A stretch of DNA of 46,722 bases from Mesorhizobium sp. WSM4311 (GCF_002295115.1 NZ_NSFV01000023.1:1-46722); one strand, 5' to 3'. Positions 24,589-33,270 are shown, numbered from the stretch's first letter. Notes: generated from the letters alone by a model not told the origin. A program made the numbers and translations.

Positions 24589-25482
24589 ATGAACACGATG
24601 CTGAGCTGGGACCATCTCGTCGTCGTCCGGGGCAGTTTTGCCAAAAAACTGATTGACCTGCTGAACGGCGCTCTCAAGGCCGATCGAGTGATCCCCTATC
24701 TCGGTCCTGGTCTTCTGCAGCTTAACCCACCGGAATCCCCTGTACCTTGCACCCCTGAAGATGTCGCCGCGGCCCTCAACAAGCGGGCGCCTGCCCCTTC
24801 CAGGATTCGCACCAATATGTGGTCGGTCGCGCAGTTTATCGAGCAGCGCCGACATCGTCGGACTCTCCAAGCGTGGATGGCGGAGATATTCGCAGCCCCC
24901 GCCGAGCCGACCGTTCTTCACGCCTGGCTCGCAACCCTTCAACTGTCTGTCATCATCGACAGCTGGTACGATGGCGCCATGCGAGCAGCCCTTGCAGAGG
25001 CCGGCCAAACAGACGTTGTCGAGATACAAGGAACGACGCGCGCGACCGGAATCGGTAACATCTGGACGAGAACTTACGATTTGTCAGGAACAGAACTCGA
25101 GGCCGAACAAGTGGCTAGGACGGTGCTCTATGCGCCGCACGGCAGCGTCAGGCCGGCGGCAAACTTCCTCGTGGCTGATTCCGATTACGTCGAAGTCCTA
25201 ACCGAAATTGATATCCAGACGCCGATCCCGGACGCGGTGAAGCAACGGCGCGTCAACCGGGGTTTTTTCTTCGTGGGCTGCCGCTTCAACGATCAGATGC
25301 TGCGCACATATGCCAGACAGCTGATGAAGCGCTCCACTGGCCCACATTTTGCGGTGATCGATTCGGCTACGCTGACCAGAAACGAACGTCGTTTCCTTGC
25401 CGAAGGCGCAATCACGGTCATCGACATGCCGATCCGCAACGCCGCGGCTCGCCTCGTCGGGGTCGATGCTAGCCAGGATTAA
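24589..25482 (+). CDS. SIR2-like domain protein in the nif operon
   Basis: The 297-residue protein shows a SIR2-like layout: PYLGPGL (36-42) in place of the NAD-binding GAGxS, VIIDSWYD (121-128) in place of TTNYD, YAPHGS (181-186) like the KLHGS strand, and FFVGCRFND (227-235) like FxGYSxxD. These suggest an NAD-binding Rossmann fold, though the canonical Gly-Ala-Gly and catalytic His environment are changed, so deacylase activity is doubtful. GGCGGAGAGG precedes the ATG. It directly follows fixU, so it should be expressed with nifB. Possible roles are NAD/ADP-ribose binding or defence-type NAD depletion; I cannot choose. Confidence 0.8.
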   Translation: MNTMLSWDHLVVVRGSFAKKLIDLLNGALKADRVIPYLGPGLLQLNPPESPVPCTPEDVAAALNKRAPAPSRIRTNMWSVAQFIEQRRHRRTLQAWMAEIFAAPAEPTVLHAWLATLQLSVIIDSWYDGAMRAALAEAGQTDVVEIQGTTRATGIGNIWTRTYDLSGTELEAEQVARTVLYAPHGSVRPAANFLVADSDYVEVLTEIDIQTPIPDAVKQRRVNRGFFFVGCRFNDQMLRTYARQLMKRSTGPHFAVIDSATLTRNERRFLAEGAITVIDMPIRNAAARLVGVDASQD

Positions 25483-25789
25483 TGGCCGGCGATTGCTGGT
25501 GAGTCGCTGCTTGCCTCCAAGGGCGAAAACTCAGTTGGGAATACATTCGTGAGCAGTAATGCTAGTGGCAGCACAACGTAGGCTCTGAATTCGTTGGGCC
25601 ATGTGAAAGGGTCCGCTGCTGCGGGACGTGAGCACGTTGCGGCGGCATTACGCACATGATCTTGTGACCCCCGTGGCAAAAGAACTGAAGCGCCCGAGTC
25701 GCGACAACATATGCAGCGCTCAATGGCTTCGACAAAAATTCGGCACAGTTTCGACAGTTCGCATGCACCTCCAGGGTCAACGAGGTTGA
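25483..25789. other. Intergenic, no gene recognised
   Basis: This 307-bp gap separates the convergent SIR2-like gene and nodL. I see no RNA gene, transposon end or supported coding frame in it. Confidence 0.6.
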
Positions 25790-26356
25790 TTATGCCTGTT
25801 TATGTGGGTCGGCCACGCGAGCAGGAATTCCCACTACCTTTGCCCCGGCGGGAACATCTCGTGTGACCACGCAGCCAGCGCCTACCACTGCATTATCACC
25901 AATCGTGACGCCAGGCAGAATGATTGCTCCACCGCCGATCCAGACACGGCTGCCAATGTGAACAGGACGCCCGACCTGCAGGCCGGCCTGCCGCTGCTCG
26001 GCATCATGTGGATGATCGGCGGTATAAATCTGCACAGCAGGCCCAATTGCCGTTCCTTGCCCGATTTTGACCTCTACCACGTCAAGAATAACGCAGTTGA
26101 AGTTGATGTAGGCATTGGCTCCAATGCGGATATTGAATCCGTAGTCGCAAAAAAAGGGCGGACGGATGACCGTTCCGCGCCCAACCTCTCCCAGCCGCTC
26201 GGACAAAAGCTCATGCCAATGCCCCGTGGTCTGCCCCAGCGTATCATTGTACCGCTTGAGCCAAGCCCCGGTTGCCAACAGGTCAGCTTGGATCTCCGGA
26301 TCCGCCGCATTGTAAAACTCGCCTGCGAGCATCTTTTCTTTTTGGCTACGCATCAT
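25790..26356 (-). CDS. nodL: NodL, Nod-factor O-acetyltransferase
   Basis: The 188-residue enzyme belongs to the maltose/galactoside O-acetyltransferase family with hexapeptide repeats forming a left-handed beta-helix: N-terminal SQKEKMLAGEFYNAADPEIQ, then FFCDYGFNIRIGANAYIN, IYTADHP (catalytic His), and IGGGAIILPGVTIGDNAVVGAG. NodL adds an acetyl group to O-6 of the non-reducing glucosamine of the Nod factor using acetyl-CoA. A maltose acetyltransferase is the alternative, but the context favours NodL. No nod box is visible in the 460 bp upstream. It is isolated from the other nod genes by nifA. Confidence 0.82.
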   Translation of the reverse strand: MMRSQKEKMLAGEFYNAADPEIQADLLATGAWLKRYNDTLGQTTGHWHELLSERLGEVGRGTVIRPPFFCDYGFNIRIGANAYINFNCVILDVVEVKIGQGTAIGPAVQIYTADHPHDAEQRQAGLQVGRPVHIGSRVWIGGGAIILPGVTIGDNAVVGAGCVVTRDVPAGAKVVGIPARVADPHKQA

Positions 26357-26820
26357 AGTCTCCCGTCAGGTCGTGTCCCGTACAGTGATGCAGGAACGCA
26401 CATCAAACTGCCTCGGCAACTTTGTAACTCGATCTTGCCGGGCGCGCGGTCGGTCACGAGCCGGGGCGACAGTTTCGTCTCGACCAACTTCCAAGAATTT
26501 GGATATCGGAGATCAACCGGTCGCAGGGGCCAATACCTGACGAAGTCGGCAACTGTCCAGCGGTCGAACTCACTTTCATGCCCATCTCAGATTGCGTGAT
26601 ATCGAGCGGTAAGCCATCAGCTAATGTATCGACCAGGTCCCGCCAGAGGATTACTCCTTTTTAGTTTGTCAGTCGCAGAGCCCCAGTACGACTGGTGGTA
26701 GAAAGCACACGGCCGGAATCTTGGCAGCGCTGTTCACACCCACTTCGTAAGCCTGGCCGATGGGCTCGGCGCCAGAGCACCAATGCTTGACCTGCTCCAG
26801 CTCTTGCTCGGCGGGTTGTT
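26357..26820. other. Intergenic, no gene recognised
   Basis: The 464 bp between the nifA end and nodL hold no nod box, no NifA/sigma-54 pair and no recognisable gene. A minus-strand frame (26669-26820) stays open past the nifA stop in another frame; I do not recognise it. Confidence 0.5.
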
Positions 26821-27879
26821 TCAGAGACGCTTGATCTCGATACCGCGTTTTCTCAGCACGTAGCCGATCTGGCGCGGGGTCAAACCGAGCAGGCGCGCCG
26901 CCTTTGCCTGCACCCAGCCACACTTTTCCATGGCAGCAATGACCGTATCGGCATCGGGCACCCTACCACGAGTCGTGGCAGGGCCTATCGGCGCTTGCCC
27001 GTCGCCGACGGGCGGGGCGGCACAGGCGGCGGAAGGCTCGATCGTAGTCGACTTCTCTGACGTCGGCTGTCCGTTCTTCCACAGCGCCGCGGCCAAGCAC
27101 TGATCCGCGTAACAGGCAAAGTCAGTTCTGAGGATTGATGGACCCGTCGCCAGAACTGCCGTCCGTTGAACGCAGTTTTCGAGCTCTCGGATGTTACCTG
27201 GAAATTCGCAGTTCATTAGCACCTCAATCGCTTCGGGAGCGAAGGTCAGCGTGTGATCATTCTCAGTATTGAAATTCTTGAGAAACTGAGCGGCCAAGAG
27301 CGGAATATCACCTCGCCTTTCGCGCAATGCCGGCACGCGTAAAGTGACGACGTTGATGCGATAATAGAGGTCTTGCCGGAACTCCTTGCGTTGAACTGCC
27401 GTTTCCAAGTCCCTGTTCGTTGCGGCAATCACGCGAACATCAACTTTAATGGTGTGGTTGCTGCCGACGCGCTCAAACTCCTGCTCCTGCAGGACACGCA
27501 GCAGCTTAGCCTGGAACGAACCTGATATTTCGCCAATCTCGTCCAGAAACAATGTGCCTTTGTCGGCAGCCTCAAAGCGCCCCTTGCGCAAACTGCTCGC
27601 GTCGGTGAAGGCACCCTTCTCATGACCGAACAAGTCAGATTCCAGAAGCGTCTCGGTGAGCGCCGCGCAATTGACCTTGATGAAGGGCTGCTTGGCGCGA
27701 GGCGAGAGCTCGTGAATGGCTTTGGCAACCAGCTCCTTGCCGGTTCCGGATTCACCTCGCAACAGGACCGTAGTCTTCGCCTTGGCCACCTTGACAAGGT
27801 GCTCACGCAGCTTGCGCAGCGCCTGACTATCGCCAAGCATCTCCTTGCTGATCTTTTTACGTTCCATTTGGCAGCCCAT
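26821..27879 (-). CDS. nifA: NifA, short form without GAF domain
   Basis: The 352-residue sigma-54 activator starts almost directly with the AAA+ domain: Walker A GESGTGK (42-48), GAFTDA (89-94) where most family members have GAFTGA, Walker B LFLDEIGE, and the C-terminal Fis-type helix-turn-helix (309-352). The interdomain cysteines C-x11-C-x19-C-x4-C (224, 236, 256, 261), the oxygen-sensing mark of rhizobial NifA, are complete. The N-terminal GAF domain is absent; R. leguminosarum NifA is also known to lack it. GGAG precedes the ATG at 27879; 27867 is an alternative. No sigma-54 site precedes it, but a double palindrome lies 310-360 bp upstream. It is the only intact nifA here and would drive all five NifA promoters. 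Confidence 0.95.
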   Translation of the reverse strand: MGCQMERKKISKEMLGDSQALRKLREHLVKVAKAKTTVLLRGESGTGKELVAKAIHELSPRAKQPFIKVNCAALTETLLESDLFGHEKGAFTDASSLRKGRFEAADKGTLFLDEIGEISGSFQAKLLRVLQEQEFERVGSNHTIKVDVRVIAATNRDLETAVQRKEFRQDLYYRINVVTLRVPALRERRGDIPLLAAQFLKNFNTENDHTLTFAPEAIEVLMNCEFPGNIRELENCVQRTAVLATGPSILRTDFACYADQCLAAALWKNGQPTSEKSTTIEPSAACAAPPVGDGQAPIGPATTRGRVPDADTVIAAMEKCGWVQAKAARLLGLTPRQIGYVLRKRGIEIKRL

Positions 27880-28175
27880 CCCACTCCGCCACCCGCCGGT
27901 AGAACTGCACTGGACGGTGAGCTGTGTTGTATTTCGCCATCATCATTCTCGATCTCACCTTTGTTGCTTCGAAATTTCCGGCGCGCGGACCCCCTCGGCA
28001 AATGGCAATGGCGCCTGAGCATCGTTGTCTTTCACCAGGACGAGCGTCTTCTCCTCCGTGCGGGCGCCCGCAATATGCGCGCTTGTTTGCGCAGGCCTTT
28101 ACTCGACCGGTCGCCGTTCTGTCCGGCTTCTGCCGCACCGCAGCCTGCAAACCCATCCTTGACAAGAAAGGAGGG

Positions 28176-28240
28176 GAGTCAATCGAGCTCTCCTTGCATT
28201 CGTGCAAGGAAAATTGTCAGTTTGATAGAATTCTATCAAA
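28176..28240 (-). promoter_or_regulatory. Double palindrome upstream of nifA (candidate LacI/FixV operator)
   Basis: After GAGTCAATCGAGCT (28176-28189) come two perfect palindromes: TCCTTGCATTCGTGCAAGGA (28191-28210) and TTTGATAGAATTCTATCAAA (28221-28240), 30 bp centre to centre. The same flank and two palindromes, 31 bp apart, lie at 35138-35201 before the TIM-barrel gene and just after the LacI-regulator stop. Both copies have the same orientation to their gene. I infer an operator for the LacI/GalR regulator at 35.2-36.3 kb. Just upstream (minus strand) the sequence reads G-A-F-L-P-F-stop, like the FLPF near the regulator's C-terminus, so this site may once have followed a second copy of it. 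Confidence 0.7.
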
Positions 28241-28442
28241 ACGGCAGAAACGCCCCGCCCCCAATTTGGCTGTACCTGCGGCGTTCAGCTTACGTGACGA
28301 CATGTGCGGACTTGTCCCAATTGCCGTCCGAGTTGTGCGGGAAACAGTAGCCGCTGCGCTGTTCGCTTCAACCGCGTGATGCCGCTGACAGTAGAGGCGG
28401 CGGCTCGTCGAGCGAGGCTTCATTGTTCGGCTACTAAAGCGG
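28241..28442. other. Spacer between the nifA upstream region and the nodFE repeat
   Basis: About 200 bp with no recognised gene. The first bases (28241-28260) resemble the 3' end of the LacI regulator gene; the rest is unassigned. Confidence 0.35.
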
Positions 28443-28567
28443 CTGTGCTTTGGTGGGAGTTGGTTTCGCCCAAGTTCTGGGCCTGGGGGCGTCTAGCCCG
28501 TTTCGCCGCACAGGCTCCTCCCACATCGTCGAGGCCGAGAAGGAGGGACCCCACAGCCCTCCCTGTA
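28443..28567. repeat. Diverged 120-bp repeat, copy 1
   Basis: This stretch pairs with 44309-44431 at roughly 80-85% identity by eye, including an exact CACATCGTCGAGGCCGAGAA. Both copies precede nodFE (in coordinate order), but 18 bp separate the copy from the long repeat here versus about 190 bp in copy 2. Its origin is unknown. Confidence 0.7.
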
Positions 28568-28636
28568 TCACAATGCCCCGCCCCTCAAGCAGCTAGATAC
28601 GACAGGTGACCTCGAATGAGGCGTCTTGCATGGCTT

Positions 28637-29845
28637 CTACACCTGCCTGAATGCCAGAACTGCGTTCGTACCGCCCATGGCGAAGGCGTTGCTCATGGCG
28701 ACGCGCACCTTGCGCTCGCGCGGCACATTGGGTGTGATGTCGAGGTCGCAAGCGGGATCTGGCTCGCGATAGTTGGCGGTCGGCGGCACGACGTCCTCTT
28801 GGATTGCCATCACGCAGGCGATCATTTCAAGCGCGCTCGCTGCGCCGAGGCAATGCGCGTGCGTGGACTTGGTGGAAGAGATGGACATCGAATAAGCGTG
28901 GTTTCCAAACACACGCTTGATCGCCGCCGTTTCAGTCTGATCATTGCTCTTGGTACCGGTGCCGTGCGCGTTGAGATAGTCGACGTCCTCGGCATTCAGC
29001 CCGGCATCGGCAAGGCAGGCGCGCATCGCCGACGCTGGCCCCTCGACAGATGGCGCGGCAATGTGGAAGGCATCGGCGGAAAGGCCGACGCCGGCGATCT
29101 CGGCAAGAATTGTGGCACCACGCCTCGTGGCATGCTCGTAGCTTTCCAGCACGGCCATGCCCGCACCCTCGCCCAGCACCAGGCCCTTCCTATCGGCGGA
29201 GAAGGGCCGGCAGGTATCGGGTGAAAGCACGCGCATTGCTTCCCATGCTTTCAGCACGCCCCATGCGAAGGGTGCGTCGCTGCCTCCGGAAACCATTACG
29301 TCGGCCCGGCCCAGCTTGATCTGGTCCACCGCCGAGGCGATCGCATGGTTGGCCGAGGCACATGCGGAGGTCACCCCGAAGACCGGCCCGCGCAAGCCGA
29401 GGCTCAAGCTAAGATGGACGGAAGCGGCGCTGGGCATCACCTTTACTCCAGTGAAGAGTTCAGCACGGATTGCGCTACCCAAAAGCAGTGAGCGGTAAGT
29501 TTGTTCTGTTGCGTACGAACCGGTAAATCCGACGCCCACTGTCGCGCCGAAGCGATGGGCATTCCCCTCGTCGCAGGAAAGTCCGGCCTGCCGCATGGCT
29601 TCGCGCGCTGCAAGCACGGCGAGCAAGCTGAAGCGGTCCATGGAGATGAGATGCCCCCGGTTGATGTCGTGCTGGGGCAGCGCCTTGATCTCAGCGCCGG
29701 TCATGCCCTCCAGGTCATGAAGCTCGGAATTGGCGATCGGGCCGATGGCGGAGCGGCCTTCGCGCATCTCTTTCCACATAGAGGCGGCGTCGGTGCCCAG
29801 TCCGCACAGGCCGCCCACTCCGGTGATAACGACGCGCCTGTCCAT
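28637..29845 (-). CDS. nodE: NodE, Nod-factor beta-ketoacyl synthase (copy 1)
   Basis: The 402-residue condensing enzyme has the catalytic Cys162 in SACASANHAI, His294 in NAHGTGTKSND and His331 in HAHCLGAAS, as in FabF-type synthases. MDRRVVITGVGGLCGLGTD at the start is typical of NodE. With NodF it elongates the fatty acid that gives host-specific, polyunsaturated acyl chains on the Nod factor. It begins one base after the nodF stop codon. The second copy at 44672-45880 differs at one residue that I see (Asp19 here, Glu there). A nod box 670 bp upstream, ahead of nodF, should control it. Confidence 0.95.
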   Translation of the reverse strand: MDRRVVITGVGGLCGLGTDAASMWKEMREGRSAIGPIANSELHDLEGMTGAEIKALPQHDINRGHLISMDRFSLLAVLAAREAMRQAGLSCDEGNAHRFGATVGVGFTGSYATEQTYRSLLLGSAIRAELFTGVKVMPSAASVHLSLSLGLRGPVFGVTSACASANHAIASAVDQIKLGRADVMVSGGSDAPFAWGVLKAWEAMRVLSPDTCRPFSADRKGLVLGEGAGMAVLESYEHATRRGATILAEIAGVGLSADAFHIAAPSVEGPASAMRACLADAGLNAEDVDYLNAHGTGTKSNDQTETAAIKRVFGNHAYSMSISSTKSTHAHCLGAASALEMIACVMAIQEDVVPPTANYREPDPACDLDITPNVPRERKVRVAMSNAFAMGGTNAVLAFRQV

Positions 29846-30127
29846 TCAAGCCTCCTTCGCAAGCAAGCCGCGGACGGCTTCCACGACGTCGCCGACATTC
29901 TTGAGATTGGACCAGGCATCGGCCGTGTTCATGTCGATCTTGATGCCGTAGGCCTGCTCCACATCCCAGAGGACGTCCGCCAAACCCAGCGAATCGAACC
30001 CGAGCGCGTCCAGTTCCGTGGCGATTGTTATCTCGCCGACGAATGACGCAGGCATTCCCTCACCGCTCTCCGACTCGGCGCGTTTCTTGATCAGGGCAAT
30101 GACGTCCGTTGCGAATTGATCGGCCAT
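29846..30127 (-). CDS. nodF: NodF, specialised acyl carrier protein (copy 1)
   Basis: The 93-residue acyl carrier has the phosphopantetheine site GFDSLGLAD (Ser46) and the NodF-typical tail IDMNTADAWSNLKNVGDVVEA. It carries the growing acyl chain for NodE; NodA then transfers the finished acyl group to the chitin oligomer. AGGAAACAGA precedes the ATG. A leader of nearly 400 bp containing a nodA relic separates it from its nod box. The duplicate at 45881-46162 encodes the same protein. Confidence 0.95.
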   Translation of the reverse strand: MADQFATDVIALIKKRAESESGEGMPASFVGEITIATELDALGFDSLGLADVLWDVEQAYGIKIDMNTADAWSNLKNVGDVVEAVRGLLAKEA

Positions 30128-30279
30128 TCTGTTTCCTGTCTTTCTTTCCCGCGTTTCGACCTGGACGCGGCTCAGTTCCTGAGGCGCGCCGCGTCGCGAA
30201 AGCCATCACGCTTGGGCAACTGACAAAGCCCAATGCTCATAAAGCCGGATCAGGTCCGGCCGGTGTGTGGCGTAGGTGC

Positions 30280-30412
30280 AGTATGACGATGTGAGCCGCT
30301 ACACGTGCGCGTCTCCCGGTCTGTCCATAGGCTCGGAAGAAGTCGGACAGTTTGACATGGCCGGTCAGTTGCAACTCCCTTTCCCAGCACTCCACTGCCC
30401 GGTAGAGCGCAT
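30280..30412 (-). pseudogene. nodA: nodA 5' relic (copy 1)
   Basis: From the ATG at 30412 (minus strand) the DNA follows the intact nodA at 43818 downward. In a shifted frame it reads HVKLSDFFRAYGQTG and, after a deletion of about 40 codons, VAAHIVIL; the intact gene reads HVELSDFFRKTYGRTG and GVAAHIGML. It lies between the nod box and nodF. nodFE therefore appears to have been joined behind a broken nodA and now uses its nod box. Confidence 0.8.
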
Positions 30413-30516
30413 GAAAAATCTCCTTTCGGGCGGTTTCTTAAGACGCTCGCCACGCCATGAGGCAGTGGGGGCATCGGTGTCCATCAGGTGCTTCTGCCCA
30501 TGCAGGATTCCAGAAC

Positions 30517-30562
30517 ATTGATGAAATCGTTTGTTTCGATGAAAGGCATCCACACTTTGGAT
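30517..30562 (-). promoter_or_regulatory. Nod box upstream of nodFE, copy 1
   Basis: On the minus strand 30562-30517 starts ATCCAAAGTGTGGATG and goes on with CATCGAAACAAACGATTT, the two dyad parts of a 47-bp nod box (NodD binding site). It faces nodF, 390 bp downstream. The 3' end (CATCAAT instead of TACCAAT) is slightly off consensus. Confidence 0.88.
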
Positions 30563-30574
30563 GGTTGACCACGC

Positions 30575-30903
30575 TTTTCAAAGATCGTGAACTACATCTC
30601 CTCGTTGTGCTCGACGCACTCCGGACAAGTAACCTCATGGGCGCGGCATGCAGGATTAACCGAGCCCAGCCGGTCATGAGTGCGGCCGGCGCTCGGCTGC
30701 TCGATTTATTTGCGCGATAAGCTCGCGACCATGTCCGCGGAGGTATTCAAACTTAACGCTGCGTCCGGGAGCTCTTGCCCTCCAGTTTGCGACGCTCCCC
30801 CGCCCATCCAGTGATCGTTTATTTCGTCGGATAGTTTGACCCGGCTCTACCGAATCGCCGCTTCAGGATCATTCTTTCCGATTTCGTCACGCTCGTATTT
30901 CTG
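30575..30903 (+). pseudogene. nodD: nodD 5' relic (copy 1)
   Basis: The sequence tracks intact nodD (33271 onward): CTCCTCGTTGTGCTCGACGC, AGGATTAACC, CATGAGTGCGGCCG, and near the end TTCAGGATCATTCTTTCCGA then TTCGTCACGCTCGT. It is interrupted by small deletions, frameshifts and a stop, and breaks off at about 30903, covering the first third of the gene. It is divergent from the nod box, the usual nodD-nod box layout. Confidence 0.85.
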
Positions 30904-31271
30904 CCGCGTCCTACACCGATTGGGCGCGAACAAAACTGAGCGCCTTGGAACCCGAACCCGTGCGTCGTGACCGGGAGCATCCGGGGCGAACTCATCCGCT
31001 CGGGGGCATCGCATCACCGGACGGCGACAGGCACGGTCGACCGGCATCTCGGCATCGGCTGGGAATTCGTCCATGGTCTGCATTGGCGACGACGCTTCCT
31101 GAGGCCACGTAGCCCTTATGCCAAGCTGGGCGCCCGGGTCGAGCGCGTAATGACGACAATTGCTTCGCTGCAGGTCAAACGCTTTCCGGGCCACCTGCAA
31201 AGTCTTCACCCGGCCGTACAGCGCCCAAGACCACTGATGTGATCGACAAGAGCCTTTTTGATAAATCTGCG
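30904..31271. other. Unassigned sequence between nodD relic and IS110 relic
   Basis: Open frames exist on both strands (for example minus 30847-31371) but none has a recognisable family signature. It is probably mobile-element debris. Confidence 0.35.
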
Positions 31272-32569
31272 CTATTCTCCTGTCGCGCACGGACGACCGC
31301 GTGGCGAAGAGCAGGGTCCGAGATGAGAGCCCTGCCGCGCAGCTTCTATCGTCGCGCCTCGTTTGCGGCATCCGTGCCTACCCTCTTCGGACCTCGTGGG
31401 TTCCAACCGGCGACGAGGCGTGCATAGGCGCCCTCGGCCTGCTCCACCCAGCGGCGCTCTTCTTCCCGGTGGCTCTTTATGTTGTAGGCGTGCGCTCCCT
31501 TTTGGCCGCGCACAGCCTTGCTCCCGGCCTTGAGTTCCACATCGCGCAAGCTTCTTGGCATGCAGGGAGGGTCGAGCCCACGCGTAACTCTCGCCCTTCT
31601 CAACAGATGACAGATCACGACAGAGAGTTTGCGTGCGGTTGCCACGGCCGCGACATGCTGTCCGCGCCGGGCTCGCACGCCGCAGGGAGAAGGCTCGCAA
31701 CGGTCCGGGAGCACGAGCGGCCGCCCAGGCCGCCTCGACGAGCATGCCGCGCGCATGACCACGGCCCTGCTTGGTGATCCGCCCATGGTAGGCCGGACCT
31801 GGCCGGACTGCTGGACGCTTGGGTTCAACCCGAGATAGGTCACGAGCTTCTGCGGATCGTCGAAGCGCGACACGTCGCCGATCGCCGCCCTTCATCGCCA
31901 GCGCGACGGTGATGTCGACGCCGGGAATGGTCATCAGCCGCTTCACGCCTTCATCCTCGAGAGCCGAGCGGACAAGATCGCGTTCGATGACCTGGAGGTC
32001 TTCGCCCAATCGGTCGAACTCGCGCAGATGCCCATCGATCGCGAGGCGCTCGTCCTGCGGTACGACCTGCTCGATTAACCAGGTCCGACCCTTGGCGCCG
32101 CACAGGTCAGCATGCGGGCAGGACGGATCAGGTGGCTATGAAGGATCGACTGGATGACGCTCTTCAATCGAGATCTCTGTCGGACAATCTGATTGCGCCG
32201 TGTCACCTGTCGACGCAGAGCCTGCGTCGGCTCGTCCGCAATCCAGACTTCTGGCAAGAAGCCGCTGGCATAGAGCTGCGCAAGAACGTCGGCGTCGATC
32301 GTCGTTTTGATCTTGGCATAGGCAACGATAAACACCTGTTTCGGCTTGGCGATCCCCACCTTCTTCACATGCGGCGCAACCACAGCTGCAGCGGACGTCG
32401 CGTTGCCGGTGGCCTCGATCACCCCGACATCGTTCGGCGACAGCTTCGCGGCGAACGCCGCCAGCAGATCGCGCCGCATGTCGACGCGGCCGAGTCGCCT
32501 GAGCCTGCCCTCCTCCCATGCCACTGCTTCGGCGAAGGCGCGGTGAATATCCAGTCCGATGATAAGCAT
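31272..32569 (-). mobile_element. IS110/IS116/IS902-family transposase, frameshifted
   Basis: The N-terminal half (32569-32075) starts MLIIGLDIHRAFAEAVAWEE, with the DEDD-type acidic residues (GLDIHR, VIEATGN, DADVLAQL). In another frame (to about 31890) the C-terminal domain begins RLMTIPGVDITVALAMK, and in a third (31873-31346) it goes on with SRFDDPQKLVTYLGLNPSVQ. GHARGMLVEAAWAAA, the end of the family domain, is in the first of these again. With at least two frameshifts it is dead. Elements of this family have no terminal inverted repeats, so I cannot fix the ends. Confidence 0.85.
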
Positions 32570-32579
32570 GCCCGTTCCT

Positions 32580-33213
32580 CCTTCTTGGCTCGGTCAAAGA
32601 CGGGAGCTGGCGGGCAACACGACATCTACTGATCCGCGCTCGCAGCGCATCCGGGAAAGTCGCGAGGGGCGGCCATGTAACGAGCTCGGGCTCTCAGCCC
32701 ACGGTCTATTGACGGCCTGCCTGCACCTTTGTGCTCCCGGTGCCCCACGTCCCGGATGGGCTCACCATAAGGGCGTTCCAAAACAAGAACAGCAGGACGA
32801 GAAGGCACCACAGATCACATACCGGATAGCGGCAAGGCCAAGCGCTTCGTTCAGATAGGCTTGCGCCAATGGGCTTAGGCCGAGCCTACAACAGCTCTCA
32901 AAAACGCTGCCGGACTGCTGCATTGGCTCGCCGATACAATTGGCACAGGCCTCACGGCAGCTTAGGATCAAACCGCCCATCAGTCGCCTCGGACTGGAAA
33001 GGTGCACCCTATTAGGTTCCACGCCTAGCTAGGTCGGGGCCGCCGAAGACGCTGGTTGATAGACCGGCGCCATCGGCCCGGCGTTTCAAACTGCCAATCT
33101 CTGACCTGCACAGTACGAACGATTGCTCGCTTCGGCAGATCACGCGGCTCATATGTCGGACCTTAACGTCATCCATCATAAACTTTTTGCGACAAAAGAT
33201 TGCAAGAATGCTA
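32580..33213. other. Intergenic sequence with an asnB-tail-like repeat
   Basis: No gene recognised. The interval contains a segment (32905-32995) similar to the window's first 105 bp, and an AT-rich run (33170-33230) that probably carries the nodD promoter. Confidence 0.4.
32905..32995. repeat. Diverged repeat of window positions 1-105
   Basis: The stretch shares GATACAATTGGCA, GGCAGC and ATCAGTCGCCTCG in the same order and spacing with 20-105, the end of the asnB relic. Identity is around 70% by eye. It may be the tail of a second asnB relic or an old mobile-element end. Confidence 0.45.
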
Positions 33214-33260
33214 AATTGTTAAAGTCGTTTGTTTCGGTTAAAGGCATCCATCCCATGGAT
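33214..33260 (-). promoter_or_regulatory. Nod box-like element next to nodD
   Basis: On the minus strand 33260-33214 begins ATCCATGGGATGGATG and continues with ACCGAAACAAACGACTTT, a somewhat degenerate nod box. It ends 11 bp before the nodD ATG and points away from nodD, toward sequence with no nod gene. It may act in NodD autoregulation, or be what is left of a lost divergent operon. Confidence 0.75.
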
Positions 33261-33270
33261 GGCTGATGAC

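Larger units (their letters stand above)
28586..30687. repeat. Long direct repeat carrying nodFE, copy 1
   Basis: Identical to 44621-46722 apart from about six single-base differences that I can see; the offset is a constant 16,035 bp. The repeat contains nodE, nodF, a nodA relic, a nod box and the start of a nodD relic. Its right limit is unknown because copy 2 runs off the window. Such near-identity implies recent duplication or gene conversion. Confidence 0.95.

Noticed and set aside
26357..26820. Nod box upstream of nodL
   Set aside because: I looked for the two dyads (ATCCA...GGATG and ATC-AAACAAT) on the minus strand and found nothing convincing.
27857..28207. Minus-strand frame upstream of nifA as a missing GAF domain
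   Set aside because: Its translation has no likeness to a GAF domain, and it ends just inside nifA in another frame.
27880..28240. Sigma-54/NifA promoter for nifA
   Set aside because: No element with the required GG-N10-GC and flanking consensus bases, and no TGT-N10-ACA; the palindromes are of a different kind.
28616..30046. Plus-strand long frames over nodE/nodF
   Set aside because: They are antisense shadows of nodFE and recur identically at 44651-46081 because the whole region is duplicated.
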